Assembly: GCA_050115555.1 (NCBI GenBank)
Contig: JASFQI010000136.1
Span: 1-11,738 of the forward strand
From: JASFQI01 sp050115555
GTDB lineage: Bacteria > Desulfobacterota > DSM-4660 > Desulfatiglandales > HGW-15
DNA: 11,738 nucleotides
Reading direction: 5' to 3'
Within the stretch, counting starts at the first letter, position 1. Each line of letters opens with the position of its first letter. This document shows, piece after piece, positions 6,701 through 11,738 of the stretch. Made by a program: the position numbers and the translations under genes. The notes beneath the pieces were generated by a model that saw only the letters and a program-made list of their open reading frames with translations, was not told the DNA's origin and searched no databases.

Positions 6701-7807
6701 ATGGCCAGAGAAATGAAGATCCGAATCGCGATCGTGGGTTTGGGGAATTGCGCTACATCGCTACTTCAAGGAATCGAACACTACCAACAGTATAAGGACC
6801 GCGACGGCCATCTCGGGCTGATGCATTACGACCTGGGGGGCTACCTTCCGGAACACATTGAGTTGGCAGCCGCCTTTGACGTGGACCGGCGAAAGGTGGG
6901 AAAACGCGTGGACCTCGCGGTCAACGCCCACCCGAACTGCGTCTATCCCATTCGAAAACGCCTCGCCCGAAGCAACGTCATCGTCCAGATGGGGCCCATC
7001 CTGGACGGCGTGGCCGAGCACATGAAGAACTACCCTGCGGAGCGCACGTTCGTTCCGGCGCGCAAGGACCCGGTAGACGTGGTCCAGGTGCTGCAGGACT
7101 CCGGCACGCAGATCCTGATGAACTACCTGCCGGTGGGATCCGAGCAGGCGACCCGGTTCTACGCCGAGTGCTGCCTGGAGGCCGGCGTGGCCATGATCAA
7201 CTGCATCCCGGTCTTCATTGTGTCGGATCCTGCATGGGCCAGGCGATTCGAGCGCAAAGGGCTTCCCTGCGTGGGCGACGACGTCAAGAGCCAGATGGGG
7301 GCCACCATCATCCACCGGATCCTGACGCGGCTCTTCAACGACCGGGGCATCCGCCTGGAGCGGACCTACCAGCTCAACACCGGCGGCAACACGGACTTCC
7401 TGAACATGCTGAGCCGGGATCGGCTCGAGTCCAAGCGGATCTCCAAGACAGACGCCGTTCAGAGCCAGCTGGACGTCCCTCTGGACGACGAAAACATTCA
7501 CATCGGGCCGTCGGACTACGTGCCCTGGCAAAAGGACAACAAGGTCTGCTTCCTGCGTATGGAGGGCCGGGGCTTTGCAGGGGTCCCCATGGACCTGGAG
7601 CTGCGCCTCTCCGTTCAGGACTCCCCCAACTCGGGCGGCGTGACCATCGACGCCATTCGATGCTGCCGCCTGGCCCTGGACCGTCACATTGCGGGTCCAT
7701 TGACGAGCATCGCCTCCTACACCATGAAGCACCCGCCGGTCCAGCATACGGACGCGGAGGCCAGGGCCCTGGTCGAGCGGTTCATTCAGGGAAAAATCAA
7801 GCGCTGA
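6701..7807 (+). CDS. ino1: Inositol-3-phosphate synthase (myo-inositol-1-phosphate synthase)
   Basis: The 368-residue enzyme converts glucose-6-phosphate to 1L-myo-inositol-1-phosphate in the cytoplasm with bound NAD+. It has an N-terminal Rossmann motif (IVGLGNCATS, 11-20), the family's central GDDVKSQMGATIIHR block (192-206), the NTGGNTDFLNM motif (227-237) and the lysine-rich SKRISKTDAVQS segment (244-255). The length matches the short prokaryotic/actinobacterial type rather than the roughly 500-residue eukaryotic type. ATG 6701 is chosen over an in-frame start at 6551, because the predicted promoter lies between them and AGGTG precedes 6701; ATG 6713 is also possible. It is 22 bases upstream of a CDP-alcohol phosphatidyltransferase that probably uses its product. 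Confidence 0.93.
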   Translation: MAREMKIRIAIVGLGNCATSLLQGIEHYQQYKDRDGHLGLMHYDLGGYLPEHIELAAAFDVDRRKVGKRVDLAVNAHPNCVYPIRKRLARSNVIVQMGPILDGVAEHMKNYPAERTFVPARKDPVDVVQVLQDSGTQILMNYLPVGSEQATRFYAECCLEAGVAMINCIPVFIVSDPAWARRFERKGLPCVGDDVKSQMGATIIHRILTRLFNDRGIRLERTYQLNTGGNTDFLNMLSRDRLESKRISKTDAVQSQLDVPLDDENIHIGPSDYVPWQKDNKVCFLRMEGRGFAGVPMDLELRLSVQDSPNSGGVTIDAIRCCRLALDRHIAGPLTSIASYTMKHPPVQHTDAEARALVERFIQGKIKR

Positions 7808-7829
7808 CCCCTTCCCCCGGGACCTTGCG

Positions 7830-8426
7830 ATGATCCGACGGTTCATTGGCAAACCGACCGAGTCGGCCCTGGCGTCGTTCGCCAAGGCACTCGATCACCG
7901 AAACGTCACTCCCAACACGCTCACCCTCCTGGGGCTCGTCGTGAGCTTCGTGGCCGGTTGGGCCTATTACGCAGGGTACGTGTTCGCAGGCGGGCTCATC
8001 GTCCTCTTCGCCGGGCTCTTCGACATGCTGGACGGGGCGGTGGCACGCGCCGGGGGACGGGCCTCCAGAATCGGGGCCTTTCTGGACTCCGTGGTGGACC
8101 GCTACGCGGACTTCGTGGTCTTCAGCGGCATCCTGCTGCGGTACGCCGCCACAGGCGACATTCAGGGAACACTCCTCATCCTGGCGATCCTCCTGGGATC
8201 CCTCCAGGTCAGCTACACGCGCGCACGGGCAGAGCTGGTGATCCCCAAGTGCGACGTGGGCCTCATGGAACGCCCGGAACGGATCATCCTCCTGGCGGCG
8301 GGCTCCCTCTTCGGTTTCCTGGAGGTCGCCTTGTGGGCCCTGGCGATTCTCACCCACCTCACTGCGCTCTACCGGATCTACTACACATTTAAGAAAAACC
8401 GCAGCACCCCATCCGACCCGGTCTGA
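7830..8426 (+). CDS. CDP-alcohol phosphatidyltransferase, probable phosphatidylinositol phosphate synthase
   Basis: This 198-residue membrane enzyme has the complete family motif D65-x2-D68-G-x2-A-R73-x8-G82-x3-D86-x3-D90, which binds CDP-lipid and two metal ions. Several hydrophobic helices flank it (about 32-64, 94-104, 113-128, 152-190). Such enzymes replace the CMP of a CDP-lipid with an alcohol. The acceptor is not readable from the core motif, but two points favour inositol-1-phosphate: the gene follows inositol-3-phosphate synthase by 22 bases, and the SYTRARAE...ERPERI segment (128-151) looks like that of phosphatidyl- and archaetidyl-inositol phosphate synthases. Alternatives are phosphatidylglycerophosphate synthase or another PgsA-like enzyme. 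The upstream GGGA is a weak ribosome site, so translation may depend on ino1 read-through. Confidence 0.78.
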   Translation: MIRRFIGKPTESALASFAKALDHRNVTPNTLTLLGLVVSFVAGWAYYAGYVFAGGLIVLFAGLFDMLDGAVARAGGRASRIGAFLDSVVDRYADFVVFSGILLRYAATGDIQGTLLILAILLGSLQVSYTRARAELVIPKCDVGLMERPERIILLAAGSLFGFLEVALWALAILTHLTALYRIYYTFKKNRSTPSDPV

Positions 8427-8445
8427 GCCGGGGATTTCTAGAACC

Positions 8446-8481
8446 TGTTCCTCTCGCAAAGACGCCGAGATCGCAAAGAAA
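8446..8481 (-). repeat. Family R 35-mer repeat, copy 2 (inverted)
   Basis: On the minus strand this 36-base copy begins TTTCTTTGCG and ends GCGAGAGGAACA, one base longer than the others. Its GAGAGGAACA end lies 19 bases after the stop of the CDP-alcohol transferase. It is the same position, relative to a gene end, as copy 1 near the AMIN gene. With copy 3 it forms an inverted pair. Confidence 0.7.
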
Positions 8482-8544
8482 ACCTTATGTATCTTTCTGT
8501 TTTTCTTATCGATTTCATATTTTGCTGACCCGCAGCAAGCGCTA

Positions 8545-8579
8545 TTCGTTCGGCGGGGTGCAAAACCCCGCTCTACGAA
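8545..8579. repeat. Interspersed palindromic repeat, family P, copy 2
   Basis: TTCGT (8545-8549) pairs with ACGAA (8575-8579). Inside them a 3-by-3 internal loop and a perfect 7-bp stem GCGGGGT (8553-8559) / ACCCCGC (8565-8571) enclose the loop GCAAA. It matches the element at 5061-5105, including CCGCAG upstream and the GCnnnGGCG tail. No T-run follows, so it does not look like a terminator. Confidence 0.72.
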
Positions 8580-8628
8580 AAGCAAAGGCGAGCGGGAGCC
8601 GAAATCGTACCTCCTACATCTTTATGTA

Positions 8629-8663
8629 TTTCTTGGCGACTTTGCGACTTGGCGAGAGGAACA
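8629..8663 (+). repeat. Family R 35-mer repeat, copy 3
   Basis: TTTCTTGGCG through GCGAGAGGAACA, with visible 9-base internal units (CTTGGCGAC, TTTGCGACT, TGGCGAGAG). It is the opposite-strand partner of the copy at 8446-8481, and its outer end lies 29 bases before the -35 box of the PfpI-family gene. Confidence 0.7.
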
Positions 8664-8692
8664 AGGTTTTCACGGCGAACACAAAACCCCGT

Positions 8693-8721
8693 TTGAACCC
8701 TTCTGTATTTCCTAGTATCAT
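8693..8721 (+). promoter_or_regulatory. Candidate promoter of the DJ-1/PfpI gene
   Basis: TTGAAC (8693-8698), a 17-base spacer, then TATCAT (8716-8721). The -10 is the same hexamer as in the inositol-operon promoter. Transcription would start near 8728. A 14-bp palindrome CGCGCAGCTGCGCG (8773-8786) then sits in the leader, directly before the Shine-Dalgarno. Confidence 0.5.
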
Positions 8722-8799
8722 AATTGGAAAAGACATTCGCGACCCGGGTACGGATCCTAAAATCCATGCGCGCGCGCAGCTGCGCGAAGGAGGACGATG

Positions 8800-9324
8800 A
8801 TGGCTCTCAAGGGTAAGAACGTGGCCCTCCTGACCGAGGAGATGGTCAATGATCTGGAGTTCTGGGTCCCCTATTACCGCCTGATAGAGGGCGGGGTGAA
8901 CGTCGTGGTCGTGGGCACCACGGCAGGTGCCACATACACGGGTAAGGGCGGTCTTCCCTGCACCGCACACAAGGCCGCGGACGAGGTTCGGGCGGAGGAT
9001 TTCGACGGGGTGGTCATCCCCGGTGGATATGCCCCGGACCTCATGCGTCGAAATGCAGCCATGGTCCGCCTCGTGCGAGACCTCTTCGAGGCGGGCAAGG
9101 TCGTGGCCGCGATCTGCCATGCCGGCTGGATGCTGGCCTCTGCGGAAATCCTGAAGGGACGGACCGTGACCTCCTTCTTCGCCATCAAGGATGACCTGGT
9201 CCATGCAGGGGCCGAATGGGTCGACCGGGACGTGGTCAAGGACGGAAAACTGATCACGAGCCGCACCCCGGACGACCTGCCCGTGTTCCTGCCGGCGATT
9301 CTCAAGGCCCTGGAGAGCTCATAG
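8800..9324 (+). CDS. DJ-1/PfpI-family protein
   Basis: This 174-residue cytoplasmic protein has the DJ-1/PfpI fold: VALLTEE at the N-terminus, the conserved acidic region before YYRLIE, GVVIPGGYAP (70-79), and the nucleophile elbow AAICHAGW with C106-H107. The C-terminal TSRTPDDLPVFL matches the PfpI/YhbO branch. Members have been described as proteases, glyoxalases or deglycases and stress-protection proteins; the true substrate cannot be read here. The ATG at 8800 is preferred to 8797 because AAGGAGG (8787-8793) is then 6 bases away instead of 3. It has its own promoter and seems to be a single-gene unit. Confidence 0.9.
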   Translation: MALKGKNVALLTEEMVNDLEFWVPYYRLIEGGVNVVVVGTTAGATYTGKGGLPCTAHKAADEVRAEDFDGVVIPGGYAPDLMRRNAAMVRLVRDLFEAGKVVAAICHAGWMLASAEILKGRTVTSFFAIKDDLVHAGAEWVDRDVVKDGKLITSRTPDDLPVFLPAILKALESS

Positions 9325-9332
9325 CCCGATCA

Positions 9333-9359
9333 GAGACCGCGGGGTGTTCGTGCGGTCTC
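9333..9359 (+). other. Hairpin after the PfpI gene, possible weak terminator
   Basis: GAGACCGC (9333-9340) and GCGGTCTC (9352-9359) form a perfect 8-bp stem with an 11-base loop, 8 bases after the stop codon. A second smaller hairpin, GCGGG/CCCGC, follows at 9376-9392. Neither has a T-run, so intrinsic termination is doubtful. Confidence 0.35.
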
Positions 9360-9449
9360 CGGGCGCTCGCGAATAGCGGGCTTTCTTCCCGCAGGGGCCC
9401 GTGAGGGAACCATCGTCTGGAGCGTTTGTTGGACGGAGGGTTTGACATC

Positions 9450-10391
9450 ATGAAGAATTCGACTACAGACATCACGAGAAGGGAGTCCCTGAAGAGGCTT
9501 GCGCGCATCGGCGGGCTTCTGTCCGTGTGTGGAATCACCGGCGGCGTCCGGGCCTGGGGGGCCGAGAGCGGCGCGCCCCGGGGCTTTCTCGTGGAGGGCG
9601 TCGGAACCACGCCGGGCTACGAGGTCAAGGACCTGGTCAGAAAGGTCTTTGACGAGGCCGGAGGAATGAAGCGGTTCGTCTCCCGCGGCGACGTGGTGGC
9701 GATCAAGCCGAATCTCTCCTGGGCCCGGCGACCGGAGCTTGCCGCAACCACTCACCCGGAGGTGCTGGAGGCGGTGGTCCTGCTCTGCCAGGACGCCGGC
9801 GCCAAGACGGTTCGCATCGTGGATCACACGATCCACGACGCCCGTCGCTGCTTCACCCTGAGCGGAGCGGGTCAGGTTGCCCAGAGGACCGGCGCGGATC
9901 TGGTCTTCCCCCGCAGCTCCCTGATGCGGGACATGCGCATTCGAGGCGAACGCCTGGACGTATGGCCCGTGTTCACCCCCCTGGTGGAGGCGGACTGCCT
10001 CATCAACCTGCCCATTGCCAAGACCCACGGTCTGAGCACACTCACCGTGGGCATGAAGAACTGGATCGGCGGGGTGGGGGGACGCCGGTACGCCCTGCAC
10101 CAGGACATTCACCAGACCATCGTGGACCTGGCGCAGTTCTTTCGACCCACGCTGACCCTGGTGGACGGCATTCGGGTCCTGATCCGAAACGGGCCCTCGG
10201 GCGGAAGCCCGGAGGACGTGGCCGCACGCGACACCCTGATCCTGAGCGATGATCCGGTGGCTGCGGACGCCCGAGCGGCCGGGCTCTTCAACCTGGACGC
10301 CGCATCCGTAGGGGCTGTGAGGCTTGCAGCGCAGCAGGGGCTTGGCGTCGCGGACGGCAAGACCCTGGACACCCGGAAGGTGACGCTTTGA
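9450..10391 (+). CDS. Tat-exported DUF362-family protein
   Basis: This 313-residue protein opens with a twin-arginine signal (T9? region TRRESLKR, R10-R11, hydrophobic stretch 19-30, likely cleavage after AWGA at about 38), so it should be folded in the cytoplasm and exported to the periplasm. The rest matches DUF362 (GDVVAIKPNLSW, THPEVLEAV, DCLINLPIAKTH, TVGMKNWIG). Many DUF362 proteins carry an extra [4Fe-4S] domain, but this one has only isolated cysteines and no cluster motif. The biochemical function of the family is not established. GGAGGG at 9435-9440 precedes the chosen ATG by 9 bases. Its stop overlaps the TTG start of the membrane polyferredoxin, so the two are probably translated together and work together. 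Confidence 0.85.
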   Translation: MKNSTTDITRRESLKRLARIGGLLSVCGITGGVRAWGAESGAPRGFLVEGVGTTPGYEVKDLVRKVFDEAGGMKRFVSRGDVVAIKPNLSWARRPELAATTHPEVLEAVVLLCQDAGAKTVRIVDHTIHDARRCFTLSGAGQVAQRTGADLVFPRSSLMRDMRIRGERLDVWPVFTPLVEADCLINLPIAKTHGLSTLTVGMKNWIGGVGGRRYALHQDIHQTIVDLAQFFRPTLTLVDGIRVLIRNGPSGGSPEDVAARDTLILSDDPVAADARAAGLFNLDAASVGAVRLAAQQGLGVADGKTLDTRKVTL

Positions 10392-11738
10392 AAGCACGCC
10401 GCCTCGTCCGCATTCGAAGGGTCTGCCAGGCGGTCTTTCTCGTGCTTTTTCTCCTGCTCCTGGTGGAGAGCCGGCTCCCTCAGGACGTCTACCAGAACTA
10501 CTCGCTGATCGTCTCGGAAGAGGACGCGGGCCTGCACATCGATTGGCCGGTGTCCTTTTTTTTCGAGCTTGACCCGCTCGTAGCACTCAGCACCCTGCTC
10601 TCGGCGCGCGTTCTCGTCGAGGGCGCGGCCTGGGCCGCGGGCATCCTGTTGATGACCCTGCTTTTCGGCCGCTTTTTCTGCGGCTTCATCTGCCCCTTCG
10701 GGACGATTCACCACCTTGCCGGAGCGATCCGTCCGGCCCAAAAGGGGAGTCCGCGCATCCAGGCGTCGCGACGGACGCCGCTCCAGCGCGTCAAGTACTT
10801 CGTGCTGATCGCCCTGCTCGCCTCCGCCCTTTTCGGTCTGAACGCAGCCGGCTGGATGGACCCGATCTCGTTTCTCTTCCGCTCCGTCAGCCTGGCGATT
10901 CTCCCCGGCACGGGCGAGCTCCTCAAAGCGGGATTCAACGCCCTGGCCCAGAGCGACATCAAGGTACTGAATCTCTTGAGCTACGGGGCGGAAGTTCTTG
11001 TCGCACCCATCTTCGGGTACGGGCACACGGGCTTTCAGACGGGGGCCTTCATTGGATTCCTGTTCCTCTTCGTGCTCTTTCTGAACCGGATTCGCCCGCG
11101 GTTCTGGTGCCGGTTCCTGTGTCCGCTCGGCGCGTTGCTGGGGCTTTTCAGCCGTTTTCGTGTCCTTCGTCTCGAAAAGGACGAAAACGCCTGCACCCAC
11201 TGCGGACGATGCACGGCGCAGTGCCAGGGAGCCGCCTCCCCGGAACCGGGCCTGCCCTGGCAGCCGGCGGAGTGCGTGCTCTGTTTCAACTGCTTTGACG
11301 TGTGCCCGGAGGACGCACTCCATTTTCGGTTCGCCTGGCAAAAACCCCGCCTCAACCCGGCGCCGGACATGGGGCGTCGGGCCGTCCTGGGCGGGCTCCT
11401 GGCCGGGGTCTCCCTGCCGTTCCTGGGCAGGCTGGACCGCCGGGTGACCGGCGTCCCGGACCCGCGCCTGATTCGGCCTCCCGGCTCCCTGGAGGAAAGT
11501 GCGTTTCTTCAGCGTTGCCAGCGATGCGGGCTCTGTATGAAGGTCTGTCCCACGAACGCGATCCAGCCCACGCTGGGCGAGGCCGGTATGGCCGGATTCT
11601 GGACCCCCCGGCTGGACATGGTTCAGGGATACTGCGAGTACACGTGCACACTCTGCACCAGCGTGTGCCCGACCGGCGCCATTCGAAAGATCACGGTGCG
11701 TGAAAAAATCGAAACGCCCCTTCGCATCGGTTCCGCTT
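10388..11738 (+). CDS. NapH-NapG-like membrane polyferredoxin (3' end beyond window)
   Basis: Starting at a TTG whose bases overlap the preceding stop (TTGA, 10388-10391), the frame is open for 450 codons to the window edge. Residues 1-310 are NapH/MauN-like: membrane helices at about 12-26, 79-97, 137-156 and 220-235, two CxxxCP motifs (C98/C102 and C241/C245), and two [4Fe-4S] sets (C269-272-275-279 and C296-299-302-306). A second region follows: an RR motif at 330-331 with a hydrophobic stretch to about 345, like an internal Tat signal or membrane anchor, then NapG-like clusters C377-380-383-387 and C416-420-423-427. NapGH passes electrons from quinol toward periplasmic partners. Here the two halves are fused in one chain. 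The start is ATG-less, and no internal ATG is better placed to include the first helix. The partner is probably the DUF362 protein. Confidence 0.85.
   Translation, partial: MKARRLVRIRRVCQAVFLVLFLLLLVESRLPQDVYQNYSLIVSEEDAGLHIDWPVSFFFELDPLVALSTLLSARVLVEGAAWAAGILLMTLLFGRFFCGFICPFGTIHHLAGAIRPAQKGSPRIQASRRTPLQRVKYFVLIALLASALFGLNAAGWMDPISFLFRSVSLAILPGTGELLKAGFNALAQSDIKVLNLLSYGAEVLVAPIFGYGHTGFQTGAFIGFLFLFVLFLNRIRPRFWCRFLCPLGALLGLFSRFRVLRLEKDENACTHCGRCTAQCQGAASPEPGLPWQPAECVLCFNCFDVCPEDALHFRFAWQKPRLNPAPDMGRRAVLGGLLAGVSLPFLGRLDRRVTGVPDPRLIRPPGSLEESAFLQRCQRCGLCMKVCPTNAIQPTLGEAGMAGFWTPRLDMVQGYCEYTCTLCTSVCPTGAIRKITVREKIETPLRIGSA

Noticed and set aside
6761..7885. 374-codon minus-strand open frame
   Set aside because: It mirrors inositol-3-phosphate synthase codons and has no family resemblance.
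8545..8579. GC-rich palindrome as a terminator of the inositol operon
   Set aside because: It is about 120 bases after the stop, has no T-run, and recurs elsewhere as a repeat.
8522..8800. 92-codon plus-strand open frame
   Set aside because: It is composed mostly of the P and R repeats and a promoter region, with no ribosome site.
9330..10586. 418-codon minus-strand open frame
   Set aside because: It is antisense to the DUF362 gene, with low-complexity Arg/Gly/Pro content.

Overview
The window is GC-rich, with dense bacterial genes, ordinary Shine-Dalgarno sites and a metabolism built on iron-sulfur and ferredoxin chemistry. NfnAB, a membrane NapH/NapG-like ferredoxin and a FapA/DUF342 protein together suggest an anaerobic Desulfobacterota ('deltaproteobacterial') chromosome, perhaps a sulfate reducer or syntroph. 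This placement rests on gene content only and is an inference. There are no tRNA, rRNA, CRISPR, phage or transposase genes.

Layout. (1) Bases 1-1516, minus strand: a truncated FapA/DUF342-family protein with an unusual front end, a zinc ribbon followed by four ~34-residue helical repeats. (2) Bases 1517-1994: a divergent control region with outward-facing TTGACA boxes lying in a perfect 10-bp inverted repeat. (3) Bases 1995-4316, plus strand: nfnA-nfnB, the flavin-based electron-bifurcating NADH-dependent reduced ferredoxin:NADP+ oxidoreductase, closed by a clear intrinsic terminator. (4) Bases 4413-6362, minus strand: orn (oligoribonuclease) and, upstream of it, a secreted AMIN-domain protein, separated by a repeat-containing gap. 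(5) Bases 6701-8426, plus strand: inositol-3-phosphate synthase and a CDP-alcohol phosphatidyltransferase, best read as a two-gene route to phosphatidylinositol phosphate. (6) Bases 8427-8799: a repeat-rich gap with an inverted pair of 35-mers around a palindrome. (7) Bases 8800-9324: a DJ-1/PfpI-family protein with its own promoter. (8) Bases 9450-11738: a Tat-exported DUF362 protein translationally coupled to a NapH-NapG-like membrane polyferredoxin that runs off the right edge.

How the genes fit together. NfnAB balances NADH, NADPH and ferredoxin in the cytoplasm. The DUF362/polyferredoxin pair looks like an uncharacterised membrane-to-periplasm electron-transfer module. The inositol pair would give the cell an inositol phospholipid. 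Two gaps (4953-5240 and 8427-8799) carry the same two interspersed repeat families. The best candidates for new biology are the DUF362/NapHG-like pair, the inositol-lipid operon outside its usual phyla, the FapA variant and the repeat families. None can be called a new system from sequence alone.
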